Below are positions 1 through 10,937 of a DNA stretch of 64,000 bases, in pieces. Origin of the DNA: Riptortus pedestris (Eukaryota > Arthropoda > Insecta > Hemiptera > Alydidae). The translations under genes and the position numbers were made by a program. Where the stretch lies: assembly GCA_019009955.1 (NCBI GenBank), contig CM032233.1:95644001-95708000 (forward strand), written 5' to 3'. Below the pieces are notes generated by a model. It saw only the letters and a list, made by a program, of their open reading frames with translations, had not been told where the DNA came from and ran no database searches. Numbering within the stretch: the stretch's first letter is position 1; each line of letters begins with the position of its first letter.

Positions 1-2160
1 ATGGATCTCCTTTCTGATATAGAATCGATGGAGATTATTATTGGGGAATGGTGAATCGGAATATCCATCCGTATATTATAATGAGTATGAAGAGTCTGCA
101 TTCCTATGGGATCCTTAGAAACTTTGTGATCTCATGGTAGTTGTAGGCTGAGCGACTACTTTATGAACCAGGTCACCTCCCACTTTAATTCCATAATGTT
201 CTGGTATCGCTATTAGAATGATTTTCTTATCTATCTCTTCTTTCAACATCTTTCTACAATTAATATAATTAATACTTCTGACAATTTATATATTATTAAT
301 GGTGCATGCATCACACCTGAAATAATGTGTTATAGACAAACTTGGTGCTTTGTAGCTCCTGTAAAATTAAACCACATTTAAAAAACCAAGGAGTATCGAA
401 ACTCCCATTTCCATTTCTCCACCTTCCTTCTTAATGCCTCTTAGTGAGGGAGAGTCTCAAGCGTTGGCTTGAGTTACATAGGTGACTAATCGACTCGCAT
501 CGTTACCTGGTTACTCATTGACTAGCATCTTCCTTTTAACCAAGTATTTTGTCTGAAAATGAACGAGGACATCCTCCGAAAACTGTAGGTCGGACCTCCT
601 TAAAGATCTTTACATCTTTTTTTACCAGTCCCCATGATAAAGCTCTTAGGATTGACTGTCAAAGTAATATATTCACATCCACTACTTTATTTTCACAGGA
701 AAACATTACAAGAGTTCATTATTTACATAGTCATACAATAACTTATTCTTTTGTTTGTCATATGTGACTTCTGACCATACGTTAAATAGTCTACTTATCA
801 TATGTTAAATACAATGCACTGATATACCACAACTAGATTCGCCGTGACCTCTGTAATCATATGTATGGCGGTATTTTGCAAGATTCAAAAACGACTTCTC
901 AGGGAGTGTTACTTGCATTAGGAATTTCATATTCCTGTTAACATCTAGTTATGCACCTCCCCTTTCGATTGACATCGATTAAAGAGAAGGAGGGTTTAGA
1001 GGGAGAGAAACAAAATTTCTCTGTACCTAGTAGAAATTCAGATTTTTAGTTTAACATAAAAAGATTTAAGTTATAATTTATACTCAATAGTATCTTTTCA
1101 TTGGATCCATTAGAACCATTTTATTTATATAAGATACTTGGCAAGTTCTTTCACATTATATGGACTAGACGGCATTGCATATAGTTGGGGATGAATTAAG
1201 AGTTCCAAATGATCTCGGTAATTTTAGCAATCCAGAGTTATCACACCTTGACACTTTTCATAGCTATTAGAAATCTAACCGGCTATGAATTAATTCAAAA
1301 AGTTAAGTTCTATTTACTCCCTTGAACGAAGTAAAGAAAGAATTGTAATTTTCTGGAAACTGTCCGGTTTTCCGATTTAATGAATTATTCGTTTTGTCCC
1401 TCCCTGAGCCAAATTGGACTTCACATAACTCAAAAACTGCTAGCATGCTGAAATTTCGTATTTCGGATAGTTCTAACGTATAGTTGTCCCAAAATTCACT
1501 AAGAGGAGGGAGTGGATTTAGAGGAGGTCGAAAATAAAAAAAATCAAATTTCTTCGAGCGTTTTAGAGACAAAAAATATGTAAAGGACCTTTTTTTTGTT
1601 TACGGAGAAAGGATCTATAAATGATGTAAATGCCATTTTTAGATCCGATGCATTAGAACAAAGATATCGTATATCTCCTTCAAATGATATAAATATAACG
1701 GCAGTGCAACTAAACTTTATGTCAATTTATTTAATAGGCGTACAAAAACGTATACCTATATCAGGATTTTGATTACCTACAAATATGTTGGAGTTCATGC
1801 ACACTCGTGGGAGTAAGATTTGTTGACTGTTTCATAAGGATTTAGGGCAAACTAGGTTATTATGTCCGGTAATATTTATAATTCTCGTTTTGGATATGGA
1901 CCTGCATTTTGTGAGTAAACTGTGTTTAGGTAAATTGTAAATACTGATATATCTTCATTTATAATTAACCTGCATCTTAATTTTAATTCATTTACCATCT
2001 GCCAATTCTTAGATCTATTCTTGGTTAATCTTATGTTATTAACAATGGCAAGTTTTTTTTTTTTTAAATATATATTTTTTCACTATTTTATTTTAATCCA
2101 GATGCATACATGGACATACAAGAACATATAACTATTTACAATTACTTATATACATCATAT
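1..2160. other. AT-rich DNA without recognisable gene
   Basis: I see no coding region, RNA gene or clear member of the dispersed repeat family here. Open frames of 72 codons (549-767) and 89 codons (1303-1572) have no recognisable motif and no codon character. A pyrimidine-rich patch at 400-600 and a purine-rich patch at 1500-1550 are the only compositional features. The last part (about 2050-2160) is probably 3' untranslated DNA of the LINE remnant that follows on the minus strand. Confidence 0.5.
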
Positions 2161-2161
2161 T

Positions 2162-2757
2162 TTATTTCGAATTTGTAATTTTCATAAAATTAAATAATTT
2201 ATCTAGCTCTTTGGGGTCATCCATAATATTGAAAATATTTCATTCTTTTCGAATATTTGTATACATATGGCATTCCGTTAATATATGGTAGATAGTTTAA
2301 TTTGCCTTACACTTCCCACATATCGGGGGTAGATCATTGTCTTAAGATAACTATGGGTAAATCTTGTGTGACCTATTTGGAGTCTTCCTACTTTATCTCT
2401 TCTGTTGTCTCTTGTCGAATATTTTCATGGACGGATGAAGGTTTTAATAGTTATTAATTTATTGTTCTGGGTTACGTTCCACATTTGTTGCCAATTTTTA
2501 TTAATATATTCTTTGAGTGGTTAATAGAGCTCTGTTGATGTAACTATTCTTGGGGTGATGGAGTCGAGTTGGTGGGCTTCTCTGGCTGCTACATCTGACT
2601 TTTCATATCCATCTATTCCTACGTGGCTTGGAATCCACACAATCTTGACGACCCTTTTTAATTCTTGGAACATTTGTATATAATTATGTATTTTTTGTAC
2701 TATTGGATTGTTCGTAAATATATTTTTAATACTCAAGAATGGAAGATTTATCTTCAA
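2162..2757 (-). pseudogene. LINE ORF2 3' end (RNase H and zinc-finger tail), decayed
   Basis: Read on the minus strand, this is the C-terminal end of a non-LTR retrotransposon ORF2. The first 78 codons contain the RNase H signature WIPSHVGIDGYEKSDVAAR, in which the His and Asp of SHVGI..N/K..D are typical of LINE RNase H domains. After a stop the same frame continues with KEYINKNWQQMWN and then RLQIGHTRFTHSYL, the motif usually found just before the terminal Cys-rich finger of these proteins. A frameshift follows, and the next frame reads PPICGKCKAN then TIYHILTECH, a Cys/His finger. Several in-frame stops and the frameshift show a dead copy. Its upstream (reverse transcriptase) part is missing: a HINE-like element starts at 2806, 49 bases beyond the open segment. 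Family membership is well supported; the clade (Jockey, I or R1 group) is not resolved. Confidence 0.85.
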
Positions 2758-2805
2758 AAAAGTTTTTTATGTTAATAACTGTAAAAAGCTTCTACCATTA
2801 TCATG

Positions 2806-2931
2806 TTTTAGCAGATTTTCCTTTAGGGAAAACAGCTATTGAGGTCGTACTCATGACGCGATTTTCGAAATTTTTCTTCAAATGTCCATCGATCCTACCT
2901 AAGGAATGACGAAAATGAGGTCCATTCAAAA

Positions 2932-2983
<52 letters not shown>

Positions 2984-3726
2984 GTTACCACTCTAGCGGT
3001 CGGATTTATAGTTTAATCATTACCAAACGGTTAGTTCGTTAACGGCTGAAATCGGTCCAGGGGGAGGGGGGGGGGGGTTTAGAGGGGAGGATTTTTGAAA
3101 ATTTGAAATATTTCCGTTACTGTGCGTCGGATCGAAAACTTATATTGAATTAATCTTATTGCATATTAAATGTACTATAATTATTGTTGATCACTATCTT
3201 GAATATTAACCGAGATATTTGCATTTTTCAGTTTTCAGCGTTCAGCAAACCAATACTTCTATTCATGTTATATAAAAAATACTCTGCTACATAATAAATC
3301 ACATGATCAAATACATCATATGAGATACATGAAAATTTGTCCTGGTGATCCACTCCCCCCACCCCCGTCTTAAGGTTTTGAACTACTAAAATTTGATTAA
3401 TTTAGATAAAAATTATTCTGATTCATTATTAATTACAGTACTAGTTATAGTAAATAGTTCTCAATAAAATTAATATGTTATATTCTGATATATTTCAGTA
3501 ATTGTTTTTCTTTCCGGTGTGAGGCGGGTAGACCTGTTTGTGTATATTTCTAACGCTTCCTGTCGGCAGGTTATTGAAATTGGCTGAAACATTTCTTATT
3601 TCCGTTTGTATTTATTCACTTAATATTCACGGTGTTGTTGTGTTACCAGTATGTAGATTTATCTATTACTTAACTTCACGAGGGAAATCTGCTTAGTTTA
3701 CGCAGCCCCTGCGTGACGGACGTTTT
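2806..3726 (+). mobile_element. HINE-like non-autonomous element, full-length reference copy
   Basis: This is the best complete copy of the dominant dispersed family. It begins TTTTAGCAGATTTTCC, continues with a partner GGGAAAACAGCT that makes a terminal hairpin, and then reads a conserved 5' segment (GAGGTCGTACTCATGACGCG ... GATGACGAAAATGAGGTCC). An AT microsatellite follows (2936-2981), then a G-rich tract near 3060-3080, a long AT-rich body and the 3' end: GGGAAATCTGCTTAG, the stem-loop ACGCAG-CCC-CTGCGT and GACGGACGTTTT. AGCAGATTTCCC at the 5' tip is the inverse of the motif lying 30 bases inside the 3' tip. Such asymmetric terminal inverted repeats, a 3' stem-loop, T-rich flanks and a central microsatellite are the described hallmarks of Helentron-associated elements. 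There is no coding capacity. Assignment to Helentrons is inference from structure. Confidence 0.8.
2936..2981. repeat. (TA)n microsatellite inside HINE-like element
   Basis: A pure TA tract of about 23 units sits between the conserved 5' segment and the body of the element. The same position carries a TA tract in most other copies, so it is a fixed part of the family that expands and contracts. Confidence 0.95.
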
Positions 3727-5395
3727 ATTAATATTAATATAATGTCCAGTGAATTTTTACATAAAAAACCCTTTGGAGCTTTCACTTCGAGGCAGGAATC
3801 GCCGTAAAAAATGTACTGCATGGGGCAATTGCGAAGGAAAGTAGAGGAGCAATAAGTTATGCTTGTCTAATTACTTGCAAAATATTTTTAAATAAAAGAG
3901 TTGCGATTTTATTTTAAATAGAGCGACGAGAAGAGAGTGAAGCGAATAGTTGTAAGGAAAGCTGTTAGCGTTTCTCACCCCTTGAACCAGGGGATGGAGG
4001 GGTGTATAATTGAAGAGCGGGACCCCAAGTTTTGCCACTACTTCGCCCGGCGATAGCTTTGATCTCGATGTTCGACAGCCTTAAGCCGCTCTGATAAATA
4101 AATAAACGCTGGGTCCCTTTCGGAGAGAGGAGCTGGGGAAACTCTGGGAGGAGGCGAACCTCCTTCAGCAGAATTTCTGACATAAGGTAAGAGCACTTAA
4201 TTCTGTCCCATTGTCGGGGCGGATCGTTAAGACTCCCCCCTTCCCCTGGGCTCGGGTTTATGATTCCGAACAGCCTCTTCGGCCCTGCCTCTCCAAATAT
4301 AAATGTGGAATAAGTAATTCGTATCGATTAGACTACAAGATAAACTTAGGCGCCGAACAGAAGGACTTCTCAGAAATTATTTACATTCAAAGTACCCCTT
4401 GATGGCAGGTGTTCCTTCCTTCAAACTTCTCTCCCTTCTGCAAGCAGCCTTCCTTAGAGAAGTTTACCAAAGGTGTGAAAAGTGGCCGATATAAATTCTG
4501 GAGAATATTGACGATTCGTGTTTTGTACGTAAATAGTAATTCTAATGGAGCCATCATTTTGTTAATGTCTTGCCAAAAATAAATCAATCAAATTTTAGTC
4601 GAAATGTGACCTTAATTCAATCTTCTTGAAGGAGTAATGGCCGAAGATCAATAGATGAAAAACTCGTGTGTTGTGGCCAACACATTATGTAAAAATTTAT
4701 ATTTATTAATTAAATAATAATAGTAAGTTATATGCATTAATAATATAGGTATTTAGTTTATTAAGTAGTGAATGGCGGTAATCGGCAGCTGATGACAAGC
4801 GACGTGCTTCAAGAGTCTGTTGTTCTACCGGCCAAGCAACTGCAGTCTCCAGCACTCTCCAGCGTCCTCCCGTTCCAAGAACGTCTTCAAGCCCAAGGCT
4901 ATTCTACAATTGGTCAAATATTCTTCTTGGAGCCCAGCAGTTCCAGGACGGCCGTCGCGGAAGAAAAATGGTGGAATGCCATTGAAATAAAGTATCAGGT
5001 ACCTGATTCCTCCTCCGCCTTCGCCCAGACTGTGAGTTTCTTCTTCCTTCTTTGACGTGAATCGATTCCCGCTCAAGGCGATCATCATTCTTCTATTGTT
5101 TGTTTGTATAGTAACATTAGTTATTAGAGAGTATATATGTATATAATGTTAAGTAATTTTACCCAATTTAAAAAAGGAAAATTATTCAAGGTCCAAGACC
5201 GTTTAGGAATATTTTTTCTTTCTCCTTTTAATGAAATAACCTTTATTTCATTCAATTATTCAAATAATCCTTTTTTTTTAGTATTTGGAATTAGCAGTTA
5301 ATTCTTAAATTACCTTTATAACTCAGTTGAGTTTATTTTATTTCATTTATTTATAAACATATATATTTATAATCATATATTTATCATTACTCTTA
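3727..5395. other. Unique, GC-richer island; possible exon near 4768-5030
   Basis: This stretch contains no dispersed repeat that I can recognise. It is visibly richer in G and C from about 3960 to 4440 and 4770 to 5060. The second part holds a 95-codon open frame on the plus strand (4768-5055), with an overlapping open frame on the opposite strand. The plus frame runs through CAGACT-GTGAGT near 5030, a good splice-donor-like string, so a coding exon is conceivable. No protein family is recognisable and the opposite strand is equally open, so composition alone could explain it. The remainder (5060-5395) is AT-rich and featureless. Confidence 0.35.
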
Positions 5396-6009
5396 TTTTT
5401 TTCCAAATAAGTATAATATAATTCTATGTTTATCAACAACCCGGCATTTTTTTTAATATATATATTCTTTTAATTTTCTACACACCAGCCTATGGTGAGA
5501 TGGATTGGGCTAGTAAAAGGATCACTCTGACCCTCTACCCGCCGTCACATTTTGGTCCTCCGGAAGGCCGGATATTATTATATTGTACTTATTTTGACTT
5601 TTGTGGTCATTATATTTTTGTGAGTCTCATATTTCGCTCACCATTTCAATTTATTTCACTTCATTAATTTTTTTTTCTTTTATTTGTGTTTCTTAATATT
5701 TGGCTCCCCCCCCCTTTAAGATGGAGAATTTAGACCCGGCTGTCAGGAGTCAGGTGGAAATTTCGAAGGAGAAATTAGCCTCTTTATTATCAAAGATAAA
5801 GACTATGGTTGAGCAAGGCCGCTCAATCGCCACCGACCCAAATAATTTATTTCTTTTTAAAGGGATGTATAAGGAGCTGAAACCATACTTTGAGAAGTTC
5901 AATTCAATATGGGATAAATTGTTAGAACTCGTTGGAAAAAATAAGAGAAATTATTTTTTCCAAATAAGGACAATATAATTCTATGTTTATCAACAACCCG
6001 GCATTTTTT

Positions 6010-6054
<45 letters not shown>

Positions 6055-6133
6055 TTTTAATTTTCTACACACCAGCCTATGGTGAGACGGATTGGGCTAG
6101 GAAAGGATCACTCTGACCCTCAACCCGCCGTCC
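5396..6133 (+). mobile_element. Possible LTR-element remnant with paired repeats
   Basis: Two directly repeated blocks of about 150-180 bases (5396-5546 and 5953-6132) share TTCTATGTTTATCAACAACC, TTTTCTACACACCAGCCTAT and a GACCCTC...CCCGCCGTC end. They bracket a 92-codon open frame at 5700-5978 that is rich in Lys and Glu and looks helical (residues around KEKLASLLSKIKTMVEQ). A string reading TTTTGGTCCTCCGG at about 5550 resembles the leader ahead of gag in some insect BEL/Pao elements. The layout could be a collapsed retroelement with a gag N-terminus between repeats, or simply a local duplication. The second block contains a TA tract of 23 units (6006-6051) and overlaps the end of the frame. 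No polymerase or integrase motif is present. Confidence 0.35.
6006..6051. repeat. (TA)n microsatellite
   Basis: About 23 TA units lie inside the second of the paired blocks. The first block has only three or four TA units at the same place, so the tract expanded after the duplication. Confidence 0.95.
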
Positions 6134-6212
6134 CAACGTGAACTAGATCCACTGATATATTTTTCTCTACACATTTTCGCGTGACACAACTTCAGGAGTA
6201 ATACACAGTTAT

Positions 6213-6872
6213 AAAAAGTCCGTCACGCAGGGGCTGCGTAATCTAAGCAGATTTCCTACGGGAAGGTTTATAACAAGTAAATCTACAAACTGGTTACACC
6301 ACCGTGAATGTTAAGCGAATAAATACAAACGGTAAGAAGAAATCTTTCAGTCAATTTACAATTTAATAATATCTACAAAGACAAAACAACAGGGCAGCCA
6401 AAATCGCATTGCTGAATAGACAGAATCTAATCCGGAAAGGAGAGCAATTAATGAAATATATTTGAATATAACAAATTAAATTAATTGAAAACTATTTATT
6501 ATATCTAGTACTGTAAATTATCATGAACCAGAACACTTTTTATCTCAATCAATCAAATTTTAGTAGCCCAAAAACTCAAAACAGGGGGGGGGGGTCATCA
6601 GAACATTTGTGCATTTATCTCGTATAATAAAGTTCTCTTGAAAACAATATTTGGTATTTAAGCTTCGAATAATGTGGTTTATCATATATCTGAATATTGT
6701 TTATGTAACATGAGTAGAACTGGGGTTTTGCTGAAGGCTGAAAAATGCAAACATCTCGGTTAATATTCAAGATAGAGAATAAATGTATATAACAGCAATT
6801 GTAGAACATTGCATTTTCAATAAGATTGGTCCTCTTCAATTTTTCGACCCGACGCACACTGGAGCGATCCTT
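6213..6872 (-). mobile_element. HINE-like element, 5'-truncated
   Basis: The 3' end appears first on the plus strand as AAAAAGTCCGTCACGCAGGG with its stem-loop and TAAGCAGATTTCC, followed by the long-subfamily 3' segment (GAATGTTAAGCGAATAAATA). The body then runs to CGACCCGACGCACACTGG, where homology stops, so the 5' third with the microsatellite and terminal hairpin is missing. A G run of ten lies at about 6584-6593 at a position that is a homopolymer in several copies. Confidence 0.8.
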
Positions 6873-7727
6873 CAGTAATGTTGGACATTGGGGGGAAAAA
6901 TAAAAGTTTTAATTTGGGATTTTGATTGTATTGTTAGTACCACATAAACCCTTTTCAATTGAGCAGATTGATTTTTAGCCATATTATTGCAATGGTTTTT
7001 ACATAATGCCTGGTTATAATTGCTATAGTAAAAAAAGCCTTGGCTTATTAAATTTGTCGTGAACTCTTATTTCATTTTATAAATTATTGTTGCTTCCAGC
7101 ACACATTAAGAGTATTATAACAAATCAAAAACTGGCACAATAGGTTTTTAAAATTCCTCTAATTTTTATTTTTTTACATCGAGCTGAAAATAATTTTATT
7201 TAATTGAATTCGCAAATCGCTTGTATTTTTGTGAAAAAATACCACTTGGTATGCTTTTAAGAGTATATTGTCTTACTTACAACGTCGTCAGACCTTGCCT
7301 AAACTTGCCTATTCATTAAATATTTTACTTTTAGTGTTAACACTTTCGGATCGGAAGACGTATTATACCTCCCGCGGACCTTTCCCAATTACGTACGGTG
7401 TAAATCACCTCCTCCTTTACGCTATTGACGCCGCCATTCACTTTCGAAGAAATAGTTAAATACGTGTTTTTATAACATATGTTGATATTATGTGTCTACA
7501 AATCACAATTATCTACTTAGTAAGCGATACATAATCTGTATGTACACATTTAAAATTCATCCTACCGTTATATCGCATCTAGCACAATTGCTTAAAAAAT
7601 TGCTGATGAGGTAGTTCAATAGAGTATTCGATGTGCTTTAAAATGACACCAGAATCAATATTCTAGGACCAGTAGAAACGGAGATATTAATGAATGTCCG
7701 GCTTACCTTATCACTCGCACCAGTGTG
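6873..7727. other. Unassigned AT-rich DNA
   Basis: No gene or repeat family could be assigned. A 63-codon frame at 7268-7459 lies in a slightly GC-richer patch and shows no family motif. TTAA strings flank the patch, but the putative ends do not match as inverted repeats. Confidence 0.4.
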
Positions 7728-7990
7728 CGACGTGTAGTAACAGAAATATTTCGAAAATCCCCCCTCTAAACCCCCCCCCACCACCAGATTTCAGTCTATA
7801 ACGAACTTGATCTTTCTTTTTACATAAAATAAATATATCTAGATAGATAGATATATTGAACAATCTTCAACGGACCTCATTTTCGTCATCTCCTAGGTAG
7901 GATCGGTGGACATGTGAAGAACAATTTCGAAAATCGCGTGTTGAACACGACCTTATTAGCTGAATTCTCTTAAGGGAAATCGCCTGAAAA
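7728..7990 (-). mobile_element. HINE-like element, 5' part only
   Basis: Starting at CGACGTGTAGTAACAG, the copy carries the C-rich tract, the ATAACGAACTTGATCTTTCT segment, a short AT region and the conserved 5' block (CCTCATTTTCGTCATCTCC ... GGTAGGATCGGTGGACATG). It ends in a decayed terminal hairpin, CTCTTAAGGGAAAT, followed by CGCCTGAAAA where intact copies have CTGCTAAAA. The 3' half is absent. Confidence 0.75.
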
Positions 7991-9139
7991 GCAATTTAAA
8001 TTTGGCAACTAATTATAATTATCTATGTCCTATATTTCCGTGTGAAAGCGAAGAATATGAAAGTTGATCAAGTGGTTTTGAAACTGAGGCAACCAATATT
8101 CCTCAGAACCATCAATAAGAGATGTTATAAAGCAATGAAAAAAATAAGTGTACTACAATTATGAAATTCTATAAAAATAAAATATAGTGCACAATTATTC
8201 ATTAAGAACAAACGAGCGACATTTGAATAGGATCATCAGATACACACATATGTTTATGTAAAATTTATGTTTGTTATTACTGCTGAGTGCTTTGAGAAAA
8301 TCACTTTCTTGGTTTTCTTTGGATATAAAATAAAGTTATTTGGATTTCATTGAGCTATTTACAGTACGCTATAAACCTAAATGATGAATATTTTTGAAAT
8401 CGTCCAAATTATTTATGCATTATTTTTAGGGTCAATGGAATATATTATGTTTTTAATAGTAAATTTTAATCTATAATTACTTGATGTCCATTCATCATTA
8501 TGAACAAATGAGCGACATTTCAATATGTTCATCAGATACACATATATGTTTATGAATAATTAATGTTTGTTAATGCTGTTGAGTGCTTTGAGAAAATCAC
8601 TTTCTTCGTTTTCTTTGGATATAAAATAAAGTTATTTGGATTCCATTAAGCTATATACAGTACGCCATAATTACTTGATGTCCTTTGCTGAAATATTGGT
8701 TTGTATATTGCAAATGGAATAGTCGTAAATTGTTGAGTGGTTTCTGCTGTTATATTAATGTTCTTGTATAAACTACTATAATTTGTCACGGCTTTTCTAT
8801 TGGCATCGTCATTCAATAGTTTGTCTCTGTAGGCAGCAATAATTAATGGAATACTAGTGCGGAGGGCATTTGGATCTTGGTTTAGGCAAATATTGAAGAA
8901 ATTCAGCTTAACAAACAGCTTCTTTATGTGGCAGGCCCATTTATAGCGAATAGTTTGATAGGGACTGGACTAATAAATAGAGCCTATTGTAACATTGCCT
9001 ATGTAGCCTACTATTAACTATAGGCAATATTTTGCAGAGCCAGATAACGGAGGCTTTTATAATGTCGCTAGAAAAAAAGTCTGGTCCAGTTACAAGCCTT
9101 ATTATATAGTTGGATGTTGTCTTCATTAGTTGAACCTGG
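7991..9139. repeat. AT-rich DNA containing a two-copy tandem duplication (8195-8686)
   Basis: Blocks 8195-8375 and 8490-8668 share long identical strings, including AAATCACTTTCTT and TTGGATATAAAATAAAGTTA, and both continue into a short segment ending ATTACTTGATGTCC or its equivalent (8474-8490, 8667-8686). The spacing between copies is roughly 290 bases. The copies differ by scattered substitutions, so the duplication is not recent. Neither copy resembles the HINE-like family and no coding frame crosses them. The flanking DNA to 9139 is unassigned. Confidence 0.7.
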
Positions 9140-10533
9140 TTTTTAGCAGATTCCCCTTAAGGGAAATCATCTATTGAGGTCGTACTCATGACGCAATTTT
9201 CGAAATTTTTCATCAAATGTCCATCGACCCTATATAAATATTTTATTTGCGATAATTTATTACAATTCATCAAATACTCCATTAACAAATACATTACAAC
9301 CATAAACAAAATAACACATATAAGCAGCGTCTATACATTTGGGCTCGCTACACCCTTAAGATTGACCACATGGGTCAAAATTTGTGAGCCTACCCCCTGC
9401 TAGGGTGACTCGCCTAAGATCGCCTAACACATCTAGGACAGGCCCTAACCTAGACTTAAACAAGAAATATAAAAATAATAATAAAAAAAAAATATAAAAT
9501 GAAGATAATATTACTTCAAAATACACAAGAAACAAAATAATAGAAATAACCAAATATAAAACACAACTCCGTAACAGAAAATAAGTTCCTAAGATATGAC
9601 GAAAATGAGGTCCGTTCAAAACTGTATTCTAAATTTGTCTGGGGGAGGAGGGTTCAGAGGGGAGGAATTTCGAAAAATAGAAATATCTCTGTTACGATAC
9701 GTCGGATCGAAAAGGTGTATGGATTAATCTTATTGAAAATTAAATTTTCTATAAATAGTTTTATATATCTTTATTCTCTATCTTGAATATTAACCGAGAT
9801 ATTTGCATTTTTCAGCTTTCAGTAAACCCCCACATCTACTCATGTTACATAAACAATACTCTGTTATATAATAAACCATATTATTCTAAGCTCAAATACC
9901 AAATATTGTTTTCCAAAGACCTTTATTATACGAGATAGATCCAAATACATTCTTGTGAATTCTTTCTTATTTTAAGTATTTTTAAGTATCATGAATATTA
10001 ACCGAGATATTTGGATTCTATAGTTTTCGGCTTTCAGTAAACCCCCACTCCTACTCATATTATATTTATAATAAGGTATTTTATCATGAATCATATCATT
10101 ATAAGGTTAAATATTAAATATTTTTTTCATTGAACTTTAACATTTTGAGATATATGTAAATACTTTCCGTTGATTCTCCCCCCGTCTTAAATTGATGGAC
10201 TACTAAAATTTGATTTATTGAAATAAAAATTATACTGATTCATTATAAATTACTGTACTAGATATAGTAAATAGTTTTCAATAAAATTAGTATGTTAATT
10301 CTGATATGTTTCATTTATTGTATTTCTTTCCGGTGAGCCGTTGGCTGACCTGTTTGTTTACATTTCAGACACTTCCCGCCGGAAAGGGAGGGGAAAGATT
10401 TCTTGTTACCGTTTGTATTTATTCACTTACTATTCACGGCGGTGGTGTGTTAGCAGTATGTGGGTTTATCTATTATTAAACTTCGTGAGAGGAATCTGCA
10501 TCTGTTTACGCAGCCCCTGCGTGACGGACTTTT
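9140..10533 (+). mobile_element. HINE-like element carrying a nested insertion
   Basis: The 5' tip is TTTTTAGCAGATTCCCC and the 3' tip is the stem-loop ACGCAG-CCC-CTGCGT plus GACGGACTTTTG, so both ends are present. It is longer than the 2806 reference for two reasons. Foreign DNA at about 9233-9587 splits the 5' block, and the central module (TTAACCGAGATATTTG ... CTACTCAT) occurs twice, at about 9786-9900 and 9985-10130. The microsatellite seen at this place in other copies is absent. Confidence 0.8.
9233..9587 (-). mobile_element. Insertion in HINE-like copy, probable retroelement tail
   Basis: Intact family members read straight from CATCGATCCTA into a GGAGATGACGAAAATG-type string. Here about 355 unrelated bases intervene. 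On the minus strand the insert contains a GC-richer core (about 9350-9455) and then an AT-rich run with AATAAA-like strings close to its end at 9233, which suggests the 3' end of a retroelement inserted on the minus strand. An 87-codon frame crosses the junction and is fortuitous. The source family is not recognised. Confidence 0.5.
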
Positions 10534-10937
10534 GTAGAAATTAACTTCTGCTTGCTCAATTAAATCAGAGCCAAACATGAGCCCCGTACACTAACACCGA
10601 TCTTCCAATACCACGGAGACGTTTCACCGTTCCATCACAACTTCTGCATTTCGTATTTTAAGGACTGTAACGGAAGTACTGTTAAATTTGGATATTTGTA
10701 GACTGTTCGAGGAGAATGCAGGACGCTGTAAAAGAGATCCCCAAATAAACAAATTTCTTCACCTGTTCTGTTTCTTTATAGTAGTGTTCAATTGTCAATA
10801 CACTGTGCTCCTGATCCGGCGTAGGATGATGTGAAACATGTAGTCACTAAAAAGAATAAAGAAGATTTGGGGGATTTCCTTTTGGCACATGTTGAAGTTA
10901 ATTTTTGGACATTGTTTAGAAACCTGGTGAATATTTG
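10534..10937. other. Unassigned DNA between HINE-like copies
   Basis: No gene, RNA or repeat assignable. Contains a 71-codon chance frame on the minus strand. Confidence 0.4.

Noticed and set aside
1260..1620. Possible old HINE-like copy
   Set aside because: Only a G-rich GGAGG tract and short strings resemble the family; no module order or terminus is present.
2806..3726. Canonical Helitron (5' TC, 3' CTRR with hairpin 10-12 bases upstream)
   Set aside because: The ends are T-rich with asymmetric inverted repeats, and the hairpin spacing and CTRR terminus do not fit; the Helentron/HINE model fits better.
7268..7459. 63-codon frame and possible piggyBac end (TTAACACTTTCGG)
   Set aside because: The TTAA-flanked ends do not match as inverted repeats and the frame shows no transposase motif.
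9356..9619. 87-codon hydrophobic minus-strand frame
   Set aside because: It spans the junction of a HINE-like copy and its nested insert, so it cannot be an original gene.
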